Below, piece by piece: positions 52,287 to 60,829 of a DNA stretch of 64,000 nt. Location: positions 53,838 to 117,837 of the forward strand of contig CAJTJB010000007.1 of the NCBI GenBank assembly GCA_910576955.1, given 5' to 3'. Every line of letters begins with the position of its first letter. Within the stretch, counting starts at the first letter, position 1. Under the pieces are notes generated by a model, which saw only the letters and a list, made by a program, of their open reading frames with translations, was not told the origin of the DNA and searched no databases. Both the position numbers and the translations under genes were made by a program. Source of the stretch: an uncultured Alphaproteobacteria bacterium. Its GTDB lineage: Bacteria; Pseudomonadota; Alphaproteobacteria; RF32; CAG-239.

Positions 52287-53261
52287 TTACAAAGCTATTT
52301 CAACAACTTTGTGCAATTTTTTGAAATCATCATTGTCAAAATAGATTCTCTCTTCCGGATTCCACATCAAGCCATACATCTGCCCTGTTTCATCTTCTCT
52401 GACGCTGACAACAAAAGCATGCTGTTCTGTTTTATAAAACAAAGCAATATCTCCCGCGCTGGCAATTTCAGATGGAGCAACAAACATAACCGCTCTGTTA
52501 GATAAGGTCGATCCCAGCCTTCTTGAGCATAAATTAACGCCGTAAACATCGCGCTTTTCTAACAGCGTAGCCGGTTTGATGGCATCTTTTGCCGGCATAT
52601 CCCGATTAATAATGATTGAACCATCGGCGCCGGACATTCCGTATACCGGCACTTTCAAAGCTTCTAAATCCAAATAATTTGCGCCGTAATCATTTGCCGC
52701 GTGCTGCATATTGTTGATTTTATATTTGGTATCATTATGGATAATAATTTCTTCCAATGCGCCTGCATCATCCAAACGTTTAACTTCGGCTTTCAAATGG
52801 TCAACATCCATCGCCAAAGCCTGCGCAATGTTTCTGTATTCTTTTTCAGAAACTTCGCGCTGTCCCATCTCAATACGGTGATATACAGACAATGTCATAT
52901 CCGCATTTTCGGCAACTTCAATCAGCGTCAAAGATTTTTCATTGCGGATATATCTCAAAGCCGCGCCCAAAACTTTTAATCCGCTGCTCTTGTTGATTTC
53001 CTGCCGGCGTTCCTGTTCTTTGCGCCATGCCATCACAACCTCGTGTTGGGAATTTTGTTCGTTAACATATAAATCCTGCAAAGAGCAGTTCAAGATTTCG
53101 GCAACCAATATCAGCTGTTCTTGATTCAGCCGGCGATAGCCTTTCTCAATTTTAGAAATGGCAGACAAGCTTATGCCTAGTCTGTCTGCAAGCTCCTGCA
53201 TAGATACGCCGCGGGTTTTGCGGTTAATTCTGATTTGATTCGGGAATACGATTTCTTCCAT
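52287..53261 (-). CDS. Double-HTH XRE-family regulator with S24-like C-terminal domain
   Basis: A 324-residue regulator with two Cro/CI helix-turn-helix domains: MQELADRLGISLSAISKIEK near residues 21-40 and LIEVAENADMTLSVYHRIEM near 112-131. The C-terminal part (VPVYGMSGADGSI ... SAGDIALFYKTEQHAFVVSV) resembles the S24 LexA/CI fold, but the GDSMxP serine motif is not there, so self-cleavage is unlikely. It is first in the five-gene operon and probably controls it. AAGG ribosome site; candidate promoter at 53296-53323. Confidence 0.87.
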   Translation of the reverse strand: MEEIVFPNQIRINRKTRGVSMQELADRLGISLSAISKIEKGYRRLNQEQLILVAEILNCSLQDLYVNEQNSQHEVVMAWRKEQERRQEINKSSGLKVLGAALRYIRNEKSLTLIEVAENADMTLSVYHRIEMGQREVSEKEYRNIAQALAMDVDHLKAEVKRLDDAGALEEIIIHNDTKYKINNMQHAANDYGANYLDLEALKVPVYGMSGADGSIIINRDMPAKDAIKPATLLEKRDVYGVNLCSRRLGSTLSNRAVMFVAPSEIASAGDIALFYKTEQHAFVVSVREDETGQMYGLMWNPEERIYFDNDDFKKLHKVVEIAL

Positions 53262-53295
53262 AACACTTACCTTTGAATTAAAACAATTTTAACTT

Positions 53296-53323
53296 ATAAT
53301 AATCGCACCCGAAAAATATGCAA
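53296..53323 (-). promoter_or_regulatory. Putative promoter of the XRE/LPEQ/secretin operon
   Basis: Minus strand: -35 TTGCAT (53318-53323), 16-bp spacer, -10 TATTAT (53296-53301), ~35 nt before the regulator ATG. No perfect operator dyad is visible beside it. Confidence 0.45.
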
Positions 53324-53389
53324 GCCAAAAAAAATAAAAATTCCCAAAATTGTATAACTTTTGTCGAGCAGATCCGAATATCAGATGTG

Positions 53390-53577
53390 TTATAGTGATT
53401 GTCCGGTCAGTTGCTCATATAAAGTATATTTATCCGCGTTATCAATTTTCCGTTGGTTAAAATCCTGATGGGATAAGACCTGTTGTTGCAAACGTATTTC
53501 TTCGGGAAAAACAAGTATGTTTTTTATGCCATTTCTGTCGGTTTGTATTCGCGTATGTTACGGAATACCCCCGTATT
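53390..53577 (-). pseudogene. Frameshifted remnant of the VirB6 C-terminus
   Basis: The stretch between the VirB6 stop (53578) and 53390 still reads like protein, but in other frames. Removing a 7-bp tandem duplication (GAAGGCA/GAAGGCG, near 53624-53637) would carry VirB6 into a frame reading AEGGKPINYGRLLAALSSKI. A further one-base shift near 53545-53555 enters a 54-codon frame without any ATG, with DRNGIKNILVFPEEIRLQQQ and later YTLYEQLTGQSL before a stop at 53390-53392. DRNGIKN resembles the DANGNTY/DVNGKAY repeats upstream. Best read as a decayed or mis-assembled tail. Confidence 0.55.
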
Positions 53578-56457
53578 TTAGAAGAAAGTGCTGCCAAAAG
53601 ACGTCCGTAATTTATTGGTTTTCCGCCTTCTGCCTTCAGCAAGAAAATTATTGACAACAAAATCAGACATATTTGTTCCGCCAATACTGGTAACGCCGGC
53701 AATATTATCCATCCCATAGGTTAAATTAAGCGCATTTAATGTACTGGGATCGTTGGCAAGCGTTGCTCCTAAATTGGCAGAAATTGCGCCGGTTTCAGAT
53801 ACTATCTGATTATTATCATCGCGTGCCAAAATATTATCGTGTCCGTTTTGGGCGGCAGCGGAATAGTTAAATCTCGTTTGTTCTCCGGTAATCGCGCCGG
53901 TGGATGCATCTCTTGCACCGGTCGTATCAATTGAAACCACGCCATTGTCAAAAAAGATTTCATAATTTTCCGAGTAGGGATTGTCTACTGCTTTATTTTT
54001 AACTTGGGGAGCGCGCGAAACAGTATCAACATTATATTGTTCATCAATTGCTGAATCACGCATATATGTAGTTCCGTCGACCTCATATTTATCTACGAGA
54101 TTAGAACCAAAGAAGAAAAACTGCTTACGCTCTTTTTCAAAATATGCTTTGCCATTAACATCAACTTTGGCATGATATTTAGTACCCAGCCAGTTTCTGA
54201 ATGTATAAGAACCATCGGCGTTTTGATGACCATGAAAAGCTATAAGGTTGTTCATAAGCCCTATTTTAAGGCTTCGTCCTAATTTTCGTCTTCCGACAGT
54301 CAAATCAAAAGCAAGTTTATCAAAATTCTTTTGCTTGGTTGTACCGTCCATACTATAAGTTTTAATGCGTTCTGCGCCGAAGAATAAATATTTTTTTGTG
54401 GTGCGTTCATAATATGTATTGCCATTTGCATCTGTGCCGAGTTGATATTTCGCTAACCCTAAAAAGTTAAATTCTCCGCCGCCGCCTAAATTTAATTTGT
54501 TATTCATAAAATTAAGTCCGGCGTTAACAGTCCCAATTTTGGCTTTTCTCCACACTTGTTTTCGTGCCACATTTAAATTATGTGCCGCATTTTCAAACCG
54601 GTTTCTATCGCGCTGGCGGGAAAAGCTGACAGCGGTCTGTCCGGTATCCATATTGATATCCATTGAAAAAGTTGTCTTTTTGCCAGTGTTGTCAATTTGC
54701 TCAACAGTAATTTTATTCGGGTTATTCGGATCAAACGTAACGTTTCTGGATTTATAATATTTACCGATGTCTTTACCTTTTTTCTTCAGAGCCAAAACCA
54801 CCACTTGTTCCATAATAGCCTGCTTGTATGCCGGATTCTGCGCCAGCGGAGAGTTAAGCAGTTTATTCAAAGTTCCGGTATTTATCGAACCATCGGCATT
54901 AAACAAATATTTTTCGGCAAATTCTTTCTTGAATGTAACCGTATTTTTAATTTGTGTTCCTGTGCCGCCGGTAGTTTCAGAATTGATGGTCATAAACTCG
55001 TCAGATGCCATAGTGTGCTTTCTGCCTGTAAACGATGTGAATTCCCGTTGCAAATAAGTTGAACCGTCGGCATTTTTAAACCTGGTAAATTTAACTGGTC
55101 CGATATTTAAGACGACATTGCCGTTAGCATCCTTTTGTCCCAGCGCTGAAACAAAAGCATTAGCGCCGTGTCTGGAAGCCATATGCATTGCCGATTTCCC
55201 CATGGATTTGCCCTTTTCCCAAGCCATATCCGCTGTTTTTTCGGCAATTTTGCCTGTTTGTTTCTCCATAGCGTTTGTGAGCTGCGTTCCTGTTTGTTGA
55301 GCGGCGGAAAGTCCCGAACCTTTAGCAAAGTTTTCTGCAAGTTCTTTAGTCATCGGCATATAAGACCATCCGATAACCAAAACAAAAATCAGCATCACCA
55401 TATTTGGACCGAAAAAGGCAATGCCAGAATTTGCATCCGTAAATAAGACTTTCGGGTCAACAACTGCTGTTGAGGCGAGCAGCAGATTCGCAATATAGTC
55501 TAAAATGCACATCATCAAAACAGCCATAAAGATAAAGACAAATACAGAATTTAAAATCCAGCTGAAAACTTTAGGCAGATAAGACTTTGTGCCGCCGAAA
55601 GCATAGCCGGCAACCGCAAACGGCAACAGCGACATCGCAATGCCCAGCTGTAATATGGCATCAGCTAACACCCACGGATACGCCACAAAAAAGAAAATCC
55701 CGCCTAAATATAAGAACAATGCATCAATAATATAAACCGGATGCGGAATTATGTGCAGCAACCGATGCGGTCCTGTTCCCAAACACCATGCCCATCTGCC
55801 GTTTTCAAATAACAAATTGATTTTGGCTTCAATGTTTTCAGCCGTACAGACAATCATTGTGCCAATGCTTGCGGGCAATCCGGAGGATTCGGTTGCTCCC
55901 GCGCTGGAAGTGAAGCCCAAAATTCCCCCGTCCGAAGAACATGAAGGAACCGTATAAGCCATATCCGCCAAATCCATACCTGTTTTTATAACCGGAACAA
56001 TCGTAAGGTTCATTAAATTATAATAGTCTTTGGTAACAATAATAAATAAGGCAATACAAACAAAAACTTTTTTTAAGATGTCATTGACAATCATTCCGGG
56101 GTCTTTGGCATTCATGGAGGCAAGATTTTTAAGCACAATCAAAGCCAGACAGACAGCTAAAAAGATAATAATCACCCGCCCGATGTCAGTTGCAAAAACA
56201 GCATGGGCTTTTCCGGCCACATAGCTGCCGGCATTATATAAAACCTTGAAAAGCGGGCAAAACATACAGCTGCTGTGAGCTTGCGGTGGAACGCAGTTAT
56301 CTCTTGAGTCAATACCCAAAGCATAAGCGGCAGCTTGTCCGGCTTTGTCCACAGCCCAGTCCACAACATCGGCAAAGGCGGATGTTGCTGCAAATAAAAC
56401 AACAATTCCGACAATCAGCGGTAAATAGCTGAATAAATTTTTTTCTGATTTTCTCAT
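53578..56457 (-). CDS. VirB6-like T4SS protein with long repeat-bearing C-terminal extension
   Basis: A 959-residue protein. Signal-like N-terminus (to about 30), Cys-rich loop (SSCMFCPLF), then six or seven membrane segments to about residue 390. Shared array motifs: IVLKNLASM (first hairpin), VPVIKTGMDL and ADAILQLGIAMSLLPFAVA (central LP motif). Residues ~390-959 are soluble and hold two ~85-residue repeats ending GNTYYERTTKKYLFFGAERI and GKAYFEKERKQFFFFGSNLV, plus a partial third (KFTRFKNADGSTYLQREF). ATG 56455-56457 has GGAGG at eight bases. The 3' end looks frameshifted. Confidence 0.82.
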   Translation of the reverse strand: MRKSEKNLFSYLPLIVGIVVLFAATSAFADVVDWAVDKAGQAAAYALGIDSRDNCVPPQAHSSCMFCPLFKVLYNAGSYVAGKAHAVFATDIGRVIIIFLAVCLALIVLKNLASMNAKDPGMIVNDILKKVFVCIALFIIVTKDYYNLMNLTIVPVIKTGMDLADMAYTVPSCSSDGGILGFTSSAGATESSGLPASIGTMIVCTAENIEAKINLLFENGRWAWCLGTGPHRLLHIIPHPVYIIDALFLYLGGIFFFVAYPWVLADAILQLGIAMSLLPFAVAGYAFGGTKSYLPKVFSWILNSVFVFIFMAVLMMCILDYIANLLLASTAVVDPKVLFTDANSGIAFFGPNMVMLIFVLVIGWSYMPMTKELAENFAKGSGLSAAQQTGTQLTNAMEKQTGKIAEKTADMAWEKGKSMGKSAMHMASRHGANAFVSALGQKDANGNVVLNIGPVKFTRFKNADGSTYLQREFTSFTGRKHTMASDEFMTINSETTGGTGTQIKNTVTFKKEFAEKYLFNADGSINTGTLNKLLNSPLAQNPAYKQAIMEQVVVLALKKKGKDIGKYYKSRNVTFDPNNPNKITVEQIDNTGKKTTFSMDINMDTGQTAVSFSRQRDRNRFENAAHNLNVARKQVWRKAKIGTVNAGLNFMNNKLNLGGGGEFNFLGLAKYQLGTDANGNTYYERTTKKYLFFGAERIKTYSMDGTTKQKNFDKLAFDLTVGRRKLGRSLKIGLMNNLIAFHGHQNADGSYTFRNWLGTKYHAKVDVNGKAYFEKERKQFFFFGSNLVDKYEVDGTTYMRDSAIDEQYNVDTVSRAPQVKNKAVDNPYSENYEIFFDNGVVSIDTTGARDASTGAITGEQTRFNYSAAAQNGHDNILARDDNNQIVSETGAISANLGATLANDPSTLNALNLTYGMDNIAGVTSIGGTNMSDFVVNNFLAEGRRRKTNKLRTSFGSTFF

Positions 56458-57449
56458 GAGTGTGTCCTCCGCCATGCGTCATCATCGGCTTTTCCCCATC
56501 TGCGCGTACTCGCCATATTTCTGCCGTATCGTGCAAAGGTGCTGCTGAAAAAGCCGCGGTGTCTTCGGGTATTGTTTCCGCCACCAAGGTTGGCAATAAA
56601 GCCACCCATCTGGTGTTTGGCAATATCTTTACCGAATTTTCCGGCTTTTTTACCTTGTTTTATTAAAGATTGCGACATCTGTGTCAGGCGTTGCATAATG
56701 GGCGAACCGCCGATAGCGGAACCGAAGAAATATTTGCAAAAGTCTGCAGCCATCATCGGGATAATTCGCAGTGCCACAACATAAAATAACAAAACCTTTA
56801 AGAACGGCATACAAAACAATCCTAAATTATCTTCAATTAAATCAGATTGGTCTTCAAGATAGGCTTTCATAAAATCGAAATCGCTGCCGTTGACAAATGT
56901 ATCTTGCACAATGGAAAAAGCCAGCTTTTTCGCCATCAACACGCCTAAAGGCAGAAAGATAAATAAGCCGGTGTAATAGACAATGGAGCTTATAATTATT
57001 TTCAGCTTATCGCGTGTCCAGCCAAACGGCCACAAAGCCAGCCCCAAGGGCAGCAGCACAATGGAAACGCCAAGGTTAAACGCCGCATCAAACAAATAAA
57101 ACGAAGTCATCACCAAAATCAAAAAGCCCAACAAATAGAGAATGCTCCCGCTAAAGAAGATGGACGGTGCAAACAGTTTGTAAGAAACAACGCCCAATAT
57201 ATCAACCTCTGCCGCAGCGCCGTGAAGGGAGCTGCATATCAGCATATCTCCGAACTGCATCATTTGCGAAGTCGATTCGTTAATCATCTGGGCTATATTG
57301 ATAATATTGCGTGACAGTTCATCCAAAGGAGATTTTGTAAACAGTCCGACAATAAATTGGGCAACAATACCCAAAATACCGGCATGCGCTTCTCCGGGCA
57401 AAAAGCTTAAAACTAAAATAACAGGCAGTATATGTAACAATTTTTTCAT
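56454..57449 (-). CDS. VirB6-like protein, C-terminal half only (split VirB6, part 2)
   Basis: A 331-residue membrane protein with a new signal peptide (MKKLLHILPVILVLSFLPGE, AHA cleavage site). It has the second half of the array's VirB6 plan: FGDMLICSSLHG (compare VGQAMICNALED in the 504-residue paralog), then FYLFDAAFNLGVSIVLLPLG with the central LP motif, and a basic Gly/Arg-rich tail. The first membrane hairpin (the K-x-L/I-x-S-F segment) is missing but is present in the preceding gene. AAGGAG ribosome site. Overlaps the next gene by four bases. Confidence 0.78.
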   Translation of the reverse strand: MKKLLHILPVILVLSFLPGEAHAGILGIVAQFIVGLFTKSPLDELSRNIINIAQMINESTSQMMQFGDMLICSSLHGAAAEVDILGVVSYKLFAPSIFFSGSILYLLGFLILVMTSFYLFDAAFNLGVSIVLLPLGLALWPFGWTRDKLKIIISSIVYYTGLFIFLPLGVLMAKKLAFSIVQDTFVNGSDFDFMKAYLEDQSDLIEDNLGLFCMPFLKVLLFYVVALRIIPMMAADFCKYFFGSAIGGSPIMQRLTQMSQSLIKQGKKAGKFGKDIAKHQMGGFIANLGGGNNTRRHRGFFSSTFARYGRNMASTRRWGKADDDAWRRTHS

Positions 57450-57466
57450 TGCTTTGCTCCTTACCC

Positions 57467-57979
57467 CTATAATGCGGAACCTTTGGCAAATTCCGTGCCA
57501 ACCTCAAATCCGATAGAAAGCAGCGGATTGACAATATATTCCATAATAACGTCCATGCCTCCGGCGATAATGGCATAAATAAGCGCCCATTTGAACATAA
57601 ACGTCAAAGCGCCGTCGATAATTTTAGCCGGATCTTGCGCGGCAAAAGAACTCAATGACTTCATAAAATAAAGCGCAAGCCAAATTGCACCGCCCAGCTG
57701 AAGGATGATAATGCAGATTTCCCTGATTTGCGTATATAGCTTGTTGGTAACCGTCATCATTGCTTTAATCAATATCTTGATAATGTCGCAAGACCAACAT
57801 TCTGCAAGCTTATTCTTATCATCAAAAACCTCGCCGAGGCAATAGGTGCGATAATCGCTGTCAACTGCAAATGCCTCGTTGCCGCAAATAAATGCAGAAG
57901 CGAAAACAATAGCCATTGTATAAAGCATCGCTTTATAGCTGCAGCGTATAGAAGAAAATATGTTAATAAATCTAATCAT
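57467..57979 (-). CDS. VirB6-like protein, N-terminal half only (split VirB6, part 1)
   Basis: A 170-residue protein with a signal region (YTMAIVFASAFICGNEAFA), a Cys pair (ECWSCDI), and the first membrane hairpin of the array: GGAIWLALYFMKSLSSFAAQ, then NPLLSIGFEVGTEFAKG, which matches SPLLKSGLEIGQTLAVKTG in the 504-residue paralog. It stops exactly there; full-length paralogs go on for 250 or more residues. With the following gene (17 nt away) it makes one complete VirB6. ATG 57977-57979 overlaps the upstream gene by 8 nt. Confidence 0.78.
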   Translation of the reverse strand: MIRFINIFSSIRCSYKAMLYTMAIVFASAFICGNEAFAVDSDYRTYCLGEVFDDKNKLAECWSCDIIKILIKAMMTVTNKLYTQIREICIIILQLGGAIWLALYFMKSLSSFAAQDPAKIIDGALTFMFKWALIYAIIAGGMDVIMEYIVNPLLSIGFEVGTEFAKGSAL

Positions 57980-59294
57980 CGTTATACCCCGCAAGCGAAT
58001 TAAGTTTTGAACTGATTTTGTTGTGTACCTGTTTTGCCGTGTCCAAAGCCTCACGGGATGCTTCATATTTTTCAAGCGTTGAGGTAATAGCTTTAGACGC
58101 ATTTGATGTGACGGCGCCTAATGCGGCAGATGCGGCTTTTTTAGCAGTCTGGATAACAAACTTTGTAATTTTTTTCTGGAATTCATCCCCGCCGCCTCCG
58201 CCGATAAATTTATCCGCCAAAGCAACGCCCATTCCCGGAATATTCACAAATATAAAAGAAATAAACAAGATGGAAAGCAGCAACGGTCCCATGCCTTCTA
58301 TATACATTTCTTTAAATAAGTGTCCGATTGTGCCGACAATACTCTCCAAAGCGCTGACGGCAATAACCACCAAAAGTCCCAAAAACAGCATAACGCCCGA
58401 AGAGTTAAGGAACATCAAAAAGCAGTGTTTGCTCCATTTGCGCGTAAAGTTAAAGGGAATGCCGACAATAAAGATTGGAAGCAAAAACGCAGCAAAATTT
58501 AAACGAAACAGGCTGTCAACCAAGAATAAGACAAAACAAAACTTTGCGGCAATAAAGATAAACATAACGATAATGCCGACGATAATTGCCGGAAGGCGTA
58601 AAGTACACATCAATTTAAGCCCGATTTTTATGCCGCTGTTGAGCCTGTCGCTGATAGCGCAAACCAAACAATTTGCCATCGGCGAAACAGCGCCTTTAAG
58701 GTCAAGCGTCGTGCCGGTTACCATATCATTAACTTTACACAAGGAATAATCGTGTGCGTAAGAAACGTTTCCGTATTCCCCTAAATCTTGAACGGTGGTA
58801 GGCTTTACTCCTTTCACAATATGGAGGGCTAAATCCAACATAGCATCATAAATAGGCAGCACAAAAGTTTTTATGGCCCATGTGATATTTTCGGGATTAT
58901 AAACAATGTACATACAAAACGCGCATACAAAGAGTTTCTGCCCGATTTCCGTCCACACCTCGCCCAAATTTTCTTCTTTAAAAGACGGCAAAATCTTTAG
59001 GATTTTAAAAGCCAGCCAAATGGCAAAGGCAATACAGATAACCGCAGCCCCGCCGCTATGCATCGCGAGCGGCGTATTGGAGGTATATGCCGAAGAACGG
59101 TCATAAAGCTTATTAATAATTTTCAATACGGCGCCGATAATTTTAGTCTGCCAGCAAGAAGATTGGGCGGAATAATTGGTATCTTCGCCGGCAGCTCCTT
59201 CGTCGCACCCGCTCAACATAACAATCATTGCCAAAGCACCCAAGCATCGCAAAAATCTGAAGGCTGATAATTTAGATAGTAATATATTTAACAT
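57972..59294 (-). CDS. VirB6-like T4SS membrane protein with lipobox
   Basis: A 440-residue protein of the VirB6/TrbL type, the polytopic inner-membrane channel component of T4SS. Its signal ends in VMLSGC, a lipobox, unusual for VirB6. First hairpin: AIWLAFKILKILPSFKEENL; central motif: LVDSLFRLNFAAFLLPIFIVG; the C-terminal ~90 residues are helical, Ala/Lys-rich and soluble. It starts 12 nt after the 504-residue paralog and overlaps the next gene. Confidence 0.8.
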   Translation of the reverse strand: MLNILLSKLSAFRFLRCLGALAMIVMLSGCDEGAAGEDTNYSAQSSCWQTKIIGAVLKIINKLYDRSSAYTSNTPLAMHSGGAAVICIAFAIWLAFKILKILPSFKEENLGEVWTEIGQKLFVCAFCMYIVYNPENITWAIKTFVLPIYDAMLDLALHIVKGVKPTTVQDLGEYGNVSYAHDYSLCKVNDMVTGTTLDLKGAVSPMANCLVCAISDRLNSGIKIGLKLMCTLRLPAIIVGIIVMFIFIAAKFCFVLFLVDSLFRLNFAAFLLPIFIVGIPFNFTRKWSKHCFLMFLNSSGVMLFLGLLVVIAVSALESIVGTIGHLFKEMYIEGMGPLLLSILFISFIFVNIPGMGVALADKFIGGGGGDEFQKKITKFVIQTAKKAASAALGAVTSNASKAITSTLEKYEASREALDTAKQVHNKISSKLNSLAGYNDD

Positions 59295-59306
59295 ATTTGC
59301 CTCCTG

Positions 59307-60821
59307 TTAATGCCGCCACCAAGCCCTATAGCCTTGGGAACCTCCGCCGGTCAGAAAACCGCGCGCAGCCGTCATATTGTTGTTTGCCCATTTATAAACA
59401 TGATCCAAACGCGTCATACGGGCCAGTGCAGCTCCTTTTCTTTGAGCCCCGGGTTTAATAACGCGTTCATAGCCGTCATTTGCCATTTTTTTACCGGCAT
59501 ACATTGCGTGTCTGGATGTTTCTGCCGAAATTTGAGAGCCGGCGGAAGATAACGATATGCCATCCGAAATTTTGGCTGCCAGTTGTTTGGTTTGAGAAAC
59601 GAGCATCGTAATAACGCTCAAACAAATAATGGTTAAAAGCAGATTGCCGTTGCTCCACAAAGCCTCGGATAAAGCCTTAATTTCATTAGCATCAAATTGT
59701 TGCTGATAATTCGTAAGGAAGTTTGCCAAAGCTCCACCTGTTGCCGCAATTGCGCTGGGCGTATCAGCTATTTCTTCAACGCCGCGTCCCAGACACAAGT
59801 CAATAACCCGCATTGTAATGCCCAAAACAATGCCTAACATAACAAAGTAGAAAAAGATATTAACAAACATTCCCCATATGGCTTGCGTATATTTTGCCGT
59901 TTTTGCCGAAATAGCACAGGCAACCCCGATAGGCAGCATAACCGCGGCAAACATCAAATCAATAATCATATCAATAATATAAAAACCGATTCCCAAAGTA
60001 AGCAACCATCCGAAAATAAACAGGATAAAGCCATATGCCAGCATCAAATAGTACCAGCTTAACGGGTTATAAGTATCTTCCAATGCATTGCATATCATCG
60101 CCTGCCCAACGGCAATCGGCTCATAAGTTACGGCATTAAATCCGTAAACGGCTTTCTTTATCATCCCGAATACAGCGCCCCAAGGGGTAAATACCTCATG
60201 TAAAACCGAAAGAATATCTTCAGAATAAAAATCAAAAGACAAGCCGTTTCCTGTTTTTACGGCAAGTGTTTGCCCGATTTCCAATCCGCTTTTTAAAAGA
60301 GGCGAGATAATGGATTGGATTAAAAAGTTTTTATTAGTGCCATCACCGATTCCGAAAACATCACCCAAAATACCGCCAACCACTTCTAACTTGTTATATC
60401 CCGATGCTCCGGAAAGAAGGAAGATGATTACTGCAGCTTTAAACATCAATAAAATCAGTCCTTTTTTATCGCCGGCAACATAATCGGTAGCTGTCTGCTT
60501 CCCGAAAGAACCGACAAGCTTCATTGTGTAGATGGCAACATAAATAACGGTAGCTATTGCCACAACCGGAATAAGGGCAGAAGCCAAAACATCCCAAGCT
60601 TTGGCAGCGGTTTCATCTGAAACTTTTATAAGAATGTCAAAAATAGGACACAGCAAACAATCGCTTCCGTCACCTTTAACGCCAACACCCTCATTAAGAT
60701 AATCCTGAATGGTCGGGCAGATGTCATCACAAGCGCAAAGCGGCAAAAGCAGGGCAAGAGCAATAAAAGGCTTTATGCTCGCTTGTAATTGTCTGAATAT
60801 GGCATATAGTATAGTCATCAT
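59307..60821 (-). CDS. VirB6-like T4SS membrane protein with lipobox
   Basis: A 504-residue VirB6-type protein. The signal ends LLPLCAC, a possible lipobox, followed by DDICPTIQDYLNEGVG, which matches DDPCPTLHDYIEYGVG in the protein just upstream: the two are close tandem paralogs. First hairpin: VIYVAIYTMKLVGSFGKQ; central motif: IIDMIIDLMFAAVMLPIGVA. A helical Ala/Ser tail and a basic end follow. Eight nucleotides after the upstream gene. Confidence 0.82.
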   Translation of the reverse strand: MMTILYAIFRQLQASIKPFIALALLLPLCACDDICPTIQDYLNEGVGVKGDGSDCLLCPIFDILIKVSDETAAKAWDVLASALIPVVAIATVIYVAIYTMKLVGSFGKQTATDYVAGDKKGLILLMFKAAVIIFLLSGASGYNKLEVVGGILGDVFGIGDGTNKNFLIQSIISPLLKSGLEIGQTLAVKTGNGLSFDFYSEDILSVLHEVFTPWGAVFGMIKKAVYGFNAVTYEPIAVGQAMICNALEDTYNPLSWYYLMLAYGFILFIFGWLLTLGIGFYIIDMIIDLMFAAVMLPIGVACAISAKTAKYTQAIWGMFVNIFFYFVMLGIVLGITMRVIDLCLGRGVEEIADTPSAIAATGGALANFLTNYQQQFDANEIKALSEALWSNGNLLLTIICLSVITMLVSQTKQLAAKISDGISLSSAGSQISAETSRHAMYAGKKMANDGYERVIKPGAQRKGAALARMTRLDHVYKWANNNMTAARGFLTGGGSQGYRAWWRH

Positions 60822-60829
60822 CGCCCTCC

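Noticed and set aside
53457..53717. 86-codon minus frame across the end of the long VirB6 gene
   Set aside because: Its start lies inside VirB6 in another phase and has no ribosome site. Only its last part is of interest, as a frameshifted continuation, not as a separate gene.
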